A stretch of 54,220 bases of DNA, from contig JAOPYH010000138.1 in the NCBI GenBank assembly GCA_025964715.1, positions 1-54,220 on the forward strand, read 5' to 3'. The notes below the pieces were generated by a model. It saw only the letters and a list, made by a program, of their open reading frames with translations, had not been told where the DNA came from and searched no databases. Position 1 is the stretch's first letter, and each line of letters begins with the position of its first letter. Both the position numbers and the translations under genes were made by a program. The DNA comes from Streptosporangiaceae bacterium (GTDB taxonomy: Bacteria; Actinomycetota; Actinomycetes; Streptosporangiales; Streptosporangiaceae). Below are positions 33,321-42,003 of the stretch, piece by piece.

Positions 33321-34517
33321 TCAGGTCTCCGTCAGGGGATCCAGGCCGTGCTCGGGGAACACCGCCCGGCGGGTCGCCAGCACCGCCCGGTCGACCGCGT
33401 TCGCCGGATCGTAGCCGTTCTCCCACGTCTGTACCTCCATCGCAGTTCCATCGCCGTCGCCGGCCGATCGGTCGGTCATGCGCTGTGGCGCGGTGACGCC
33501 GGTGCGCACCCGTACGAACTCACGCCAGGGGCCGGGCGTGAGGGTCAGGGGGTCGATCGGATGGCCGGCCGCCTCGGCCAGCAGGTGGGTCCACGCCCTC
33601 GGCACCACCTGGACGAGCTCGTACCCGCCCCCTCCGGTCAGCACCCACCGTCCTCCTGTGATCTCGTGCGCGAGCCGGTGAAGTGCCTGATAGGCGGCCC
33701 GCTGGCCGTCCACGGTCAGCGCCAGGTGGGCGAGCGGGTCCAGCAGGTGGCAGTCACAGCCCTGCTGGGTGACCAGGATCTCGGGCTCGAACGCGCGCAG
33801 CAGCTGCGGCACGACGGCGTGGAAGGCGCGCAGCCAGCCCGCGTCGCCGGTCCCCGCCGGCAGCGCGACGTTGACCGAGGTGCCCTCGGCGCCGGTCTCG
33901 TGCGGGAACCCGGTGCCGGGGAAGAGCGTGCGGGGGCTCTCGTGCAGGCTGATGGTGAGGACCCGGGGGTCCTGGTAGAAGGCGGCCTGCACGCCGTCGC
34001 CGTGGTGCACGTCCACGTCGACGTAGGCCACCCGGCGCACCCCCTCCGCCAGCAGCCAGGCGATCGCAACGGCCGGGTCGTTGTAGACGCAGAACCCGGA
34101 CGCGGACCGGCTCATCGCGTGATGCAGGCCTCCGGCGACGTTCGCGGCGTGCTCGGCCTGCCCCGACCAGACGGCGGCGGCCGCGGCGACCGTGGCGCCG
34201 GCGACGAGTGCCGAGGCCTCGTGCATACCGGGAAAGACCGGGTTGTCGGGGGTCCCCAGCCCGAAGGCCGGATCGGCCGTCCCGGTCGCGCCCGCCTTCT
34301 TGACGGCGGAGAGGTAGTCGTCCCCGTGCACGAGCCGGAGAAGGTCGTCATCCGCGGAGTCGAACGCCTCCACCTCGACATTCGGATGCGTCAGCACCCC
34401 GAACTCGCGGGCCAGCGCCATCGTGAGCTCGACCCGGACCGGATTGAGCGGGTGGGTGGGGCCGAAGTCGTAGGAGCTGAGCTTGTCGTCCCAGAGGACC
34501 CGAAGCGAACGGCTCAT
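33321..34517 (-). CDS. acuC: acetoin utilisation protein AcuC / class II-type histone deacetylase family
   Basis: Zn-dependent deacetylase of the arginase/HDAC fold, 398 residues. The active site shows GLHHAM (tandem His), VDVDVHHGDG with the metal Asp and His, and GGGGYE near the end. In Bacillus AcuC deacetylates acetyl-CoA synthetase; the same job is likely here but not proven. The ATG follows GTGGAG. It ends 4 bases into, or next to, the phosphatase-like gene, so the two are probably co-transcribed. Confidence 0.93.
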   Translation of the reverse strand: MSRSLRVLWDDKLSSYDFGPTHPLNPVRVELTMALAREFGVLTHPNVEVEAFDSADDDLLRLVHGDDYLSAVKKAGATGTADPAFGLGTPDNPVFPGMHEASALVAGATVAAAAAVWSGQAEHAANVAGGLHHAMSRSASGFCVYNDPAVAIAWLLAEGVRRVAYVDVDVHHGDGVQAAFYQDPRVLTISLHESPRTLFPGTGFPHETGAEGTSVNVALPAGTGDAGWLRAFHAVVPQLLRAFEPEILVTQQGCDCHLLDPLAHLALTVDGQRAAYQALHRLAHEITGGRWVLTGGGGYELVQVVPRAWTHLLAEAAGHPIDPLTLTPGPWREFVRVRTGVTAPQRMTDRSAGDGDGTAMEVQTWENGYDPANAVDRAVLATRRAVFPEHGLDPLTET

Positions 34518-34694
34518 GGCTCCACGCTAGTGCCCGGGAGGAAGCCTGATGAGTGGACGCGGCCCAGATCACATAGACAACGTTTGGCACCACTCGACCC
34601 AGAAAGCACAGAATTGCGATGTGAACTATTCGGAAATCCGGGCATCTATTAACATATCGGTAACACGCGACTGATGGTTTAAGGGGGCGCGTCT

Positions 34695-35693
34695 ATGTAC
34701 CAGGACCCCTCCCCGTACGCACGCCGGCCGAGCGTGCAGAGCCGGGCGATCTCTCAGGCGCTACGGCTCGGTGTGCGACCCTTCGTCAGCAGGCTTCCCG
34801 GACATGCCATGTCCCTGCGTACGGCGCGCACCGCCGCCGACGCGGCGGCGCGGCTCATCCGCTCGGATCCACGCGTGCGCGTGGAACAGCTGGTCGACCC
34901 GCGGGTCTCCACGGATCCGGCGAACCGGCCCGTCGTGGGCGAGTGGGTCATTCCCACCACGAAATCCACTACCGACGGCGCCATCCTCTATCTGCACGGT
35001 GGCGGCTACGTCGCCTGCTCACCGCGCACGCACCGTCCCATCACGGTACGTCTGGCGGTGGACAGTCAACTCCCGGTGCTGGCGCTGCGCTATCGGCTCG
35101 CACCGGAGCATCCCTTCCCCGCGGCGCTCCTCGACGCCCTGGACGCCTACCGTTTCCTGCTGGCCCGGGGCATCCCGGGCTCCCGCATCATCGTCGCCGG
35201 CGACTCCGCCGGGGGGCATCTCGCCGCGTCGCTTGCCGGTGAGCTCTGCCGTGTGGACCTGCCCCTACCCGCCGGGATCGTGCTGTATTCACCCTGGGTC
35301 GACCTCAGCTGCAAGCTTTCCTCTGAGCGGGACCACGGGTGCCGCGACCCTTACGTCAGCCTGGCCGCGGCCCGCGTCGCCGGTCAGCTGTACGTGGGTA
35401 AGGGCGACTTCGACGATCCCCGGCTGTCGCTGCTCACGTGCCCGTGGACCTCGACGCCGCCCTTCTTCGTCCAGGTCGGCGGTGGCGAGGTCCTGCGAGG
35501 GGAGGCCGAGCAGCTCGCCGAGGTGCTGCGGCTGGCCGGCGCCACCTGTGAGCTGCAGGTGTGGGCCGGGCAGATGCACGTCTTCCAGATGCTCAACCAG
35601 GTCCTCCCGGAGGCGCGCGCGGCCATGCTGGAGACCGCGCGCTTCATCCGTACGACCATCTCGAAACCGGCGGCCGGGGGCGAGGCCGCCTGA
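34695..35693 (+). CDS. alpha/beta hydrolase, hormone-sensitive-lipase-type esterase
   Basis: A 332-residue esterase of family IV. The oxyanion motif is LYLHGGGYV and the nucleophile elbow is AGDSAGGHLAAS. DPYVS may carry the acidic residue, and GQMHVFQML carries the catalytic His. There is no signal peptide. The ATG at 34695 follows AAGGGGGCG. The upstream spacer (34518-34694) is AT-rich around 34645-34680 and probably holds the promoter, but no clear consensus pair was found. The substrate is unknown. Confidence 0.9.
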   Translation: MYQDPSPYARRPSVQSRAISQALRLGVRPFVSRLPGHAMSLRTARTAADAAARLIRSDPRVRVEQLVDPRVSTDPANRPVVGEWVIPTTKSTTDGAILYLHGGGYVACSPRTHRPITVRLAVDSQLPVLALRYRLAPEHPFPAALLDALDAYRFLLARGIPGSRIIVAGDSAGGHLAASLAGELCRVDLPLPAGIVLYSPWVDLSCKLSSERDHGCRDPYVSLAAARVAGQLYVGKGDFDDPRLSLLTCPWTSTPPFFVQVGGGEVLRGEAEQLAEVLRLAGATCELQVWAGQMHVFQMLNQVLPEARAAMLETARFIRTTISKPAAGGEAA

Positions 35694-35707
35694 CCGCGTA
35701 GAGCCGC

Positions 35708-36142
35708 TCAGGCGGCGGAGGTCACCTGGGCCGGCTCAGGGGTCCGGCGACCGCGCCGCCGGGCCCGGAGCAGGCCGACGAGGGCCGCGACGGCGGCCAC
35801 GCCCTCACCGGCCGCGCTGATGGTCTTCTCGCCGTACCAGACCGGGTCGTGCATCGCGGGCAGCGGGCCCAGCGCGCCGACGTCGGCGAAGTAGTAGAGC
35901 AACACGGCGCCGAGCGCGCTCGCGGCCACCAGGAAGGCGATGGCGTATGTCCATCGGCGTGGCCAGGCCAGCACCAGGAGGGAGACGATCACGGCGGCCA
36001 CGGCCTGGGCGCGGAAGAGATCGTCGCCCCTGACACTGCCGCCCCGCACGGCGGCCATGTCGGGGGCGAACACCCAGTGGACGTAGGCGTCGGCGGACAG
36101 GCCGGCCGCGACGAGGAGCCGGAGGAGGATTCGCATACCCAT
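35708..36142 (-). CDS. hypothetical four-helix membrane protein
   Basis: A 144-residue protein with four hydrophobic segments (about 5-22, 45-62, 66-88 and 108-128). It ends in a basic, Arg-rich cytoplasmic tail. The layout is like DoxX or other small four-helix membrane proteins, but no conserved motif could be matched, so the function is unknown. It is convergent with the esterase gene and 48 bp downstream of proC. Confidence 0.7.
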   Translation of the reverse strand: MGMRILLRLLVAAGLSADAYVHWVFAPDMAAVRGGSVRGDDLFRAQAVAAVIVSLLVLAWPRRWTYAIAFLVAASALGAVLLYYFADVGALGPLPAMHDPVWYGEKTISAAGEGVAAVAALVGLLRARRRGRRTPEPAQVTSAA

Positions 36143-36190
36143 GACTCGGTTATAGCCCTCCTTTGGCTCAATCGGGCCGAACGGCCGGCC

Positions 36191-36985
36191 TCACCCCTCG
36201 GCGAGTTCCCGGCCGCGGTTGCGGGCCGCCTCGATGGCCTCGAGCACGGCGGAGCGCACGCCGTGGCGCTCGAGCTCGCGGATGGCCGCGATGGTCGTGC
36301 CCGCCGGGGAGGTGACGGCCTCGCGGAGCAGCACCGGGTGCTCGCCCGAATCGCGCAGCATGACGGCGGCCCCGACGGCCGACTGGATCACCATCTCGAG
36401 GGCCGCGGCCCGCGGCATGCCCAGCAGGATCCCGGCGTCGACCATGGCCTCGACCAGGTAGTAGAAGTAGGCGGGGCCGCTGCCGGACAGCGCGGTCGCC
36501 CCGTCCTGCAGGGACTCGGGGATGCGCAGCACCTTGCCGACCGGCGACAGCAGCTCCTCGGCCAGCTTGAGATGCTCCTCCTCGGCGTGCGAGCCGCCCG
36601 ACACCACGCTCATCGCCTCGTCGACGTGCACGGGCGTGTTGGACATGACCCGCACCACCGGCATGCCTTCCGGCAGCCGCGCCTCGATGAAGGACGTCGG
36701 GATTCCGGCGGCCATGGAGATCACCAGCCGGCCGGGCTCGACGTGCGGCCGGAGCTCCTCGAGCAGGGTCGCCATGTCCTGCGGCTTCACCGCCAGCACG
36801 AGGGTGTCCGCGGTCGCGGCCGCCTCGGCGTTGCTCGCCACCACGACGCCGTAGCGCTCCCGCAGGAGCGTGCCGCGCTCCTCACGGCGGGTGGTCACCA
36901 TCAGGTCGGCAGGACGACGTCCGGCGCGCAGCACGCCGGACAGCAGTGCCTCGCCCATCTTCCCGGCGCCGAGAATCGCAATCAT
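36191..36985 (-). CDS. proC: pyrroline-5-carboxylate reductase
   Basis: Last step of proline synthesis, reducing pyrroline-5-carboxylate with NAD(P)H. The 264-residue protein has the N-terminal Rossmann motif IAILGAGKMGEALLSG and the C-terminal signature ALSGSGPAYFYYLVEAM. DSGEHPVLLREAVTSPAGTT is the family pattern. The ATG lacks a Shine-Dalgarno sequence; TAGGCT ends 6 nt upstream, so the mRNA is probably leaderless. It sits next to a proline dehydrogenase gene, which runs the opposite reaction direction of the pathway. Confidence 0.96.
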   Translation of the reverse strand: MIAILGAGKMGEALLSGVLRAGRRPADLMVTTRREERGTLLRERYGVVVASNAEAAATADTLVLAVKPQDMATLLEELRPHVEPGRLVISMAAGIPTSFIEARLPEGMPVVRVMSNTPVHVDEAMSVVSGGSHAEEEHLKLAEELLSPVGKVLRIPESLQDGATALSGSGPAYFYYLVEAMVDAGILLGMPRAAALEMVIQSAVGAAVMLRDSGEHPVLLREAVTSPAGTTIAAIRELERHGVRSAVLEAIEAARNRGRELAEG

Positions 36986-36991
36986 CTCAGC

Positions 36992-36997
36992 AGCCTA
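36992..36997 (-). promoter_or_regulatory. possible -10 box of a leaderless proC promoter
   Basis: TAGGCT on the minus strand, 6 nt before the proC ATG. No convincing -35 is seen. Confidence 0.35.
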
Positions 36998-37043
36998 CCG
37001 ACCATGCGGAACGCCGCAGAGCGCTCACTGCGGGGACAGAGGG

Positions 37044-37970
37044 TCACGAGTCGGTGGCCAGGGACCGCAGGAAGAACATCAGGTTGGCCGGGCGCTCCGC
37101 GAGCCGCCGCATCAGATAGCCGTACCACTCGTCGCCGTAGGGCACGTAGACCCGGACCTGGGCCCCCAGACGGGCGAGCCGCTGCTGCTCCTGGGTCCGG
37201 ATGCCGTACAGCATCTGGTATTCATACGCCGAATGGGCCCGGCCGTTGAGCACCGCGAGCGCCCCCGCGATCTCGATGAGCCGCGGGTCGTGCGTCGCGA
37301 GCATCGGCAGTCCCTTGCCGGCCATCAGGACCTTCATGCAGCGGACATAGGACTTGTCGACCTCGTGCCGGCCGGTGAAGGCGAGGGACTCAGGGGCGCC
37401 GTAGGCGCCCTTGCACAGCCGTACGCGCGAGCCCGCGTAGGCCAGCTCCGCGCAGTATTCCTCGGCCCGGCGCAGGTAGGCCTGGATGACCGCTCCGGTG
37501 TCGGGGAAGTCCGCCCGCAGGTCCGCGAGGATGCGCAGCGTCGAGTCGACCGTGCGGTGATCCTCCATGTCGAGCGTCACGGTCGTGCCCACCGATCGGG
37601 CGGCGTTGCAGATGCGCCGCGCGTTCTGCAGCGCCATCTTCTCGCCGCCGTCGAGGAGCTGGCCGAGCGCGGTCAGCTTCACCGACACCTCCGCCTGCGG
37701 GCCGAGCCGGCGCTCGCCGAGCCGCTCGAGCAGGGTGACGTAGTTCTTGACGGTCGCCTCGGCCTGACCGGGGTCGACGGTGTCCTCGCCTAGGTGGTCG
37801 AGGGTGACCAGCAGCCCGCTCGCGGCCAGGTCCTCGGTGACGCGAAGCGCGTCGTCCACCGCCGTGCCCGCGATGAACCGCCGCACGACGCTCCGGGTGT
37901 ACGGAGCCGTCTCGGCCAGCCTGCGGACCTCATCCCTGCGCGACGCGGCCAGGAGCGCCTGACGGAGCAA
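37044..37970 (-). CDS. proline dehydrogenase
   Basis: FAD enzyme that oxidises proline to pyrroline-5-carboxylate and feeds electrons to the quinone pool. This is a 308-residue monofunctional ProDH barrel. VSVKLTALG and VTLDMEDH hold the FAD and substrate contacts. RLCKGAYGAPE and YEYQMLYGIR carry the conserved active-site Lys, Arg and Tyr. The TTG at 37968-37970 is preferred because AAGGGGGGG is just upstream; a GTG at 37997 gives 317 residues with a weaker ribosome-binding site. Confidence 0.93.
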   Translation of the reverse strand: MLRQALLAASRRDEVRRLAETAPYTRSVVRRFIAGTAVDDALRVTEDLAASGLLVTLDHLGEDTVDPGQAEATVKNYVTLLERLGERRLGPQAEVSVKLTALGQLLDGGEKMALQNARRICNAARSVGTTVTLDMEDHRTVDSTLRILADLRADFPDTGAVIQAYLRRAEEYCAELAYAGSRVRLCKGAYGAPESLAFTGRHEVDKSYVRCMKVLMAGKGLPMLATHDPRLIEIAGALAVLNGRAHSAYEYQMLYGIRTQEQQRLARLGAQVRVYVPYGDEWYGYLMRRLAERPANLMFFLRSLATDS

Positions 37971-38069
37971 CGTCCCCCCCTTTTCCGGCGGGACCACTGT
38001 GCCCCGCGCGTCTCAAGGCTAATCCGCGACCCGGGTGTCCCGAACATGCCGGCACCCGGGAACCGGATC

Positions 38070-38804
38070 CTAGGCCGTGCGCCGGCGGAGCGTCGCGGCG
38101 CCGAGCACCAGTGCCAGGAGCACGCAGCCCGTAATGATGGCGATGTCGCGGACAAGGGTGCCTGTGACCTCGCGGCCGCGGGCGAGCTCGCGCATGGCCT
38201 CGACGGCATACGACAACGGCAGGACCCGGGAGATCCACTCCAGCCAGCCGGCCATGTGCTCCCGCGGCACGACCAGCCCGCACAGCAGCGCCTGCGGCAG
38301 CACGAAGGCGGGCATGAACTGCACCGCCTGGAACTCCGTACGGGCGAAGGCGCTGGCGAACAGGCCGAGCGCCATGCCGAGCAGCGCGTCCAGCACCGCG
38401 ACGAGGACCAGCATCCACAGCGAACCCGCGAGATCGAGACCGAGCCAGAGGATCGAGATCGTGGTCACCACACCGACCTGCACGAGAGCCAGCAGCCCGA
38501 ACGCGAGCGCATAGCCCATCAGCAGGTCGAGCTTGCCCAGCGGCATGGTCATCAGCCGTTCCAGCGTGCCGCCCGTACGCTCGCGCAGCGTGCCGACCGA
38601 GGTCACGATGAACATGACGATGAAGGGGAACACGCCGAGCAGCATCGGTGCCCAGCGGTCGAAGGCCGCCGCGTCGTCGATGACATAGCGCAACAGGATC
38701 ATGAGGACGCTGGGCACCCCGACGAGCAGGCCGACCGTACGGTGGTCATGGCGCAGCTGGGCGAGGATCCGCCGGGTCGTGGCCAGTGTGATCGAAAGAT
38801 TCAT
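38070..38804 (-). CDS. ABC-2 type transporter permease
   Basis: A 244-residue integral membrane protein with six hydrophobic segments, the usual ABC-2 exporter layout. The conserved loop TSVGTLRERTGGTLERLMTMPLG follows the second helix. It overlaps the upstream ATPase gene by 4 bases (ATGA) and forms a two-gene exporter. Such drug or lipid exporters in actinobacteria are commonly controlled by the adjacent TetR regulator, here encoded just upstream. The substrate is unknown. Confidence 0.93.
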   Translation of the reverse strand: MNLSITLATTRRILAQLRHDHRTVGLLVGVPSVLMILLRYVIDDAAAFDRWAPMLLGVFPFIVMFIVTSVGTLRERTGGTLERLMTMPLGKLDLLMGYALAFGLLALVQVGVVTTISILWLGLDLAGSLWMLVLVAVLDALLGMALGLFASAFARTEFQAVQFMPAFVLPQALLCGLVVPREHMAGWLEWISRVLPLSYAVEAMRELARGREVTGTLVRDIAIITGCVLLALVLGAATLRRRTA

Positions 38805-39526
38805 GCCGAAGTCTCCTCGCGCTCAGCGATGAGGCGCAGGAACGCCCCCTCGAGGTCACCGGTCCCGGTGCGGGCGCGCAGGCCGTCCGGGGTGTCGTCG
38901 GCGAGGAACCGTCCCTCGCGCATCAGCAGCAGCCGCCCGCACCTGGCCGCCTCGTCCATGACATGGCTCGAGATGACCAGCGTGGTGCCGCGGCCGGCCA
39001 GCTCGTGGAAGAGCTCCCAGAGCTCCTGCCGCAGCACGGGGTCCAGGCCGACCGTCGGCTCGTCGAGCACCACGAGCTCGGGTCGCCCGAGCAGGGCCAC
39101 CGCCAGGCTGGCCCGGGACAGCTGCCCGCCGGACAGCGTGCCCGCGACCTGGTCGCGTGTGTCGCCGAGGCCCACCTCGTCGATGACCCGTTCGCCGTCT
39201 CCCCCCGGTGCTCCGAGCACCGAGGCGAAGTAGCGGAGGTTCTCGCGGACCGTCAGGTCGGCGTAGACGGCCGGGGTCTGGGTGGAGTACCCGACGAGCC
39301 GCCGCAGCCCGGGGCTCCCGGCCGGCCGGCCGAGCACGGTCACCGTCCCGCCCTTGACGGTCTGCACGCCGACGATCGCCCGGATGAGGGTGGTCTTGCC
39401 GCAACCGCTGGGACCGAGCAGGCCGAGGACGGCCCCCCGGGGCACGTCGAAGGTGAGGCCGTGCAGGACCTCCCGCCCACCCCGCTCGACCCGGAGGTCG
39501 GCGACGCTCACCGCTGAACTAACCAT
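38801..39526 (-). CDS. ABC transporter ATP-binding protein
   Basis: A 241-residue ATPase. Walker A is GPSGCGKTT at about residues 38-46, the Q-loop is GYSTQTP, the signature is LSGGQLSR and Walker B is ELVVLDEPT. The switch His is in VISSHVMDEA. It pairs with the ABC-2 permease that overlaps its stop. The ATG has no Shine-Dalgarno sequence. A near-consensus promoter ends 6 nt before it, so its transcript is very probably leaderless. Confidence 0.95.
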   Translation of the reverse strand: MVSSAVSVADLRVERGGREVLHGLTFDVPRGAVLGLLGPSGCGKTTLIRAIVGVQTVKGGTVTVLGRPAGSPGLRRLVGYSTQTPAVYADLTVRENLRYFASVLGAPGGDGERVIDEVGLGDTRDQVAGTLSGGQLSRASLAVALLGRPELVVLDEPTVGLDPVLRQELWELFHELAGRGTTLVISSHVMDEAARCGRLLLMREGRFLADDTPDGLRARTGTGDLEGAFLRLIAEREETSA

Positions 39527-39532
39527 GTGTTT

Positions 39533-39562
39533 AAATTAAGCGCGCACAGCTCTCCCGGTCAA
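39533..39562 (-). promoter_or_regulatory. promoter of the ABC exporter genes (leaderless), with possible TetR site
   Basis: Minus strand: -35 TTGACC (39557-39562), 18-bp spacer and -10 TAATTT (39533-39538), then 6 nt to the ATG. This AT-rich patch is striking in GC-rich DNA. A GTTTAAA core overlaps the -10 and could be bound by the TetR regulator encoded next door. Confidence 0.6.
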
Positions 39563-39576
39563 CCCGCCGGCGGGCC

Positions 39577-40164
39577 CTACTCAGTGAGGTAGCGCTGGAG
39601 GGTGGGGGCGAGGAGTTGGACGAGGTCCTCCTCGGGGGCGGAGGCGATCGGCTCGACCTCCAGGACATAGCGCAGGAGCACGACGCCGACCATCTGGCCC
39701 ACCGCGGCGTCGATCCGCAGCAGCGGGATGCCCCGGCTCTCGGCGATGCGGCCGAGCAGCGCGGCCGACACGAACTCGCGCATCATCGTGGCGGCCTGCT
39801 CATTCGTCATGGCCGAGCGCAGAAGGGCCACCAGGGGAGCACGCTTCGCGGGGTCGCTCCAGATCCCGAGGAAGGCCCGGATGAGGGACTCGCCCAGGCG
39901 GTCCGGCGGAGCGTCGGCGACGCGCAGCAGCAGCTCGGCGGGGCTGAACGGCAACCGCATCGCCTCGATGAAGACGTTCTCCTTGGTGCCGAAGAAATGG
40001 TGCACCAGGGCCGGGTTGACGTCGGCGTCCTTGGCTATGGCCCGGATCGACGTGCCGTCGTAGCCCTTGCCGGCGAAGAGTTCAGACGCGGCCTTCAAGA
40101 TGGCTTCGCGGGTCTCCGTGGGGCCGGGCCGGCGTCCCGGCTTGCGCCTGGACTCCGAGACCAT
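39577..40164 (-). CDS. TetR family transcriptional regulator
   Basis: A 195-residue TetR-type repressor. The N-terminal helix-turn-helix (about 18-62) includes GTSIRAIAKDADVNPALVHHFFGTKENVF. The C-terminal helical domain is the ligand-binding part. The ATG overlaps the stop of the upstream isomerase gene by one base. It lies immediately upstream of the ABC exporter genes and is the obvious candidate for their regulator. The ligand is unknown. Confidence 0.94.
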   Translation of the reverse strand: MVSESRRKPGRRPGPTETREAILKAASELFAGKGYDGTSIRAIAKDADVNPALVHHFFGTKENVFIEAMRLPFSPAELLLRVADAPPDRLGESLIRAFLGIWSDPAKRAPLVALLRSAMTNEQAATMMREFVSAALLGRIAESRGIPLLRIDAAVGQMVGVVLLRYVLEVEPIASAPEEDLVQLLAPTLQRYLTE

Positions 40165-41006
40165 CAGCCGCCGCTCCTCCGGGAGACCTCACCGCCGGGT
40201 GTGACCTCCCAGGTAGGGCTGGAGGTGGCGAGATGGAGCCGGGCGAACGCCAGCGCCTCGGCCAGGTCCTCCGTGCGCTCGGTCCGGTCGGCGGCGCGGC
40301 GCGTGTTGACCTCGAGCACGATGTGGCCGCGGTAGCCGTCCTCGGCCAGCCGCTCGAGCATCTCGGCGCACGGCTGGTTGCCGCGGCCGGGCACCAGGTG
40401 CTCGTCCCGGTTGGCGATGCCGATGCCGTCGGCCAGGTGCACGTGACGGAGCCGGTCACCGAGCTCGGCCGCGAGGCCGAGGGCGTCGGTGCCGGAGACG
40501 GCCGTGTGGGACAGGTCCAGCGTGACGCTCGGAGCGTCGAGATCGAGGGGGTTCCACGCCGGGGAGTACATCCCCACCTCGGTGCCGCGGGCCCGAACCG
40601 GGAACATGTTCTCAACCGCGAAGATCACGTCGGTCTCGTCCTGCATCCGGGCGAGGCCGTCCATGAACTCCCGGGCGTACTCCCGCTGCCAGCGAAACGG
40701 CGGGTGCACCACGACCACGCCGGCGCCGAGCTCCTCGGCGACCTCCTTGGAGCGTTGCAACTTGCCCCAGGGGTCGCGCCCCCACACCCGCTGGGTCAGC
40801 AGCAGGCACGGAGCGTGGATCGACATGATGGGCATCTCGTGGTAATCCGACAGCCGGCGGAGCACATTGAGGTCCTGCGAGACGGCGTCGGTCGCGACCA
40901 TCACCTCGACACCGTCGTATCCCAGCAGCGAAGCCAGCTCGAAGGCGCTCGGGGCCTTCTCGGGATAAACGGACGCGGTCGACAGCGTGATCGGGGCATC
41001 CGGCAC
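40164..41006 (-). CDS. sugar phosphate isomerase/epimerase family (AP endonuclease-2-like TIM barrel)
   Basis: A 280-residue TIM-barrel protein. Conserved metal ligands appear in [46 protein letters not shown] and HIVLEVNT, matching the xylose isomerase-like barrel family. The exact substrate is unknown. The GTG at 41004-41006 follows GGGGG at 5 nt. Longer in-frame readings upstream run into the divergent methyltransferase and are not used. It is coupled to the TetR gene by a TGATG overlap. Confidence 0.88.
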   Translation of the reverse strand: MPDAPITLSTASVYPEKAPSAFELASLLGYDGVEVMVATDAVSQDLNVLRRLSDYHEMPIMSIHAPCLLLTQRVWGRDPWGKLQRSKEVAEELGAGVVVVHPPFRWQREYAREFMDGLARMQDETDVIFAVENMFPVRARGTEVGMYSPAWNPLDLDAPSVTLDLSHTAVSGTDALGLAAELGDRLRHVHLADGIGIANRDEHLVPGRGNQPCAEMLERLAEDGYRGHIVLEVNTRRAADRTERTEDLAEALAFARLHLATSSPTWEVTPGGEVSRRSGG

Positions 41007-41203
41007 TTGAACCCCCGGGGGGACGGTGCCATTGCGCTCCGGTGCCAAGAGTCCCTCGCTGATCTTTCGGTCGGCGGCTGTGGCTTTGCTCCACTCAGGG
41101 TTTGCCCCGTTGCGCGTAGGCCACGCAACCGAAAGCCTATGCGCTCCTCGCCGGGATCGATCCCGCGGCGCGCTTGATCCTCGCCATTCGCCGCCGCACT
41201 GAC

Positions 41204-41209
41204 TACCCT
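41204..41209 (+). promoter_or_regulatory. possible -10 box of a leaderless methyltransferase promoter
   Basis: TACCCT, 7 nt before the GTG at 41217. The 210-bp divergent spacer (41007-41216) also holds a GTTGCG-N9-CGCAAC inverted repeat (41109-41129) of unknown role. Confidence 0.35.
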
Positions 41210-41216
41210 CTGCGAC

Positions 41217-41915
41217 GTGGTCGCGATCGTATCCGGTGCCGTCCCGAGCCCGAACATCTGGAACTCTCCGCAGGTCTACGAGGTGGAGAACCGCGCCGTG
41301 GACCCTGACGGCGTCCTGGAGGCGGCGATGCGGGGGCTCCGGCCGTGGGACGCGGCCGCCGTGCTGGACGTGGGATGTGGTACGGGCTTTCACCTGCCCG
41401 GCTTCGCGCGTACGGCGTCGCGGGTGATCGGGGTAGAGCCGCACGCCGGTCTGGCGGAGGCGGCCCGCAGAAGAGTGGCGAAGCTCACGAATGTGACCGT
41501 GCGCGTCGGGGCGGCGCAGGCGCTTCCGCTCCCCGACTCCTCGGTCGATGTCGCCCACGTTCGCTGGGCCTATTTCTTCGGCCCCGGTTGCGAGCCGGGG
41601 CTGGCCGAACTCTCCCGGGTCCTGCGCCGCGGCGGGGCGGCGTTCGTGATCGACAACGACGCGACCCGTTCCACCTTCGGCGGGTGGTTCCGGCGCGGGC
41701 TGCCGTCCTACGACCCCGGGGCGGTGGAGCGCTTCTGGACCCGTCAGGGGTTCACTCGGGAGGCCCTGACCATCAGATGGGAGTTCGAGCGCCGGGAGGA
41801 CCTCGCGGCGGTGCTGGCGATCGAGTTCCCGGCGGAGCTGGCCGCGAGGATCCTCGCCGAACACCCGGGGCTCGAGGTCGACTACGCGGTCAACCTCTGG
41901 TGGCGCTACTACTGA
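41217..41915 (+). CDS. class I SAM-dependent methyltransferase
   Basis: A 232-residue methyltransferase. SAM motif I is [15 protein letters not shown] at about residues 48-62, followed by the acidic VIGVEPHAG and the motif III area [15 protein letters not shown]. No substrate-specific domain is present. Similar proteins are common and functionally diverse, so the methyl acceptor is unknown. The GTG start has no Shine-Dalgarno sequence and is probably leaderless. Confidence 0.88.
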   Translation: MVAIVSGAVPSPNIWNSPQVYEVENRAVDPDGVLEAAMRGLRPWDAAAVLDVGCGTGFHLPGFARTASRVIGVEPHAGLAEAARRRVAKLTNVTVRVGAAQALPLPDSSVDVAHVRWAYFFGPGCEPGLAELSRVLRRGGAAFVIDNDATRSTFGGWFRRGLPSYDPGAVERFWTRQGFTREALTIRWEFERREDLAAVLAIEFPAELAARILAEHPGLEVDYAVNLWWRYY

Positions 41916-42003
41916 CCAGTAATCTGTAACCTCCCCGCCCTGTCGGCGGTAGTGGACATCGTGTACAACAGTGGCCATCGGACCCGCGCCCCGGAGGTCA
42001 CAG

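Noticed and set aside
34620..34640. TGTGAA half-site upstream of the esterase/acuC spacer as a third Rex operator.
   Set aside because: The second half-site is absent (TCGGAAA instead of TTCACAA).
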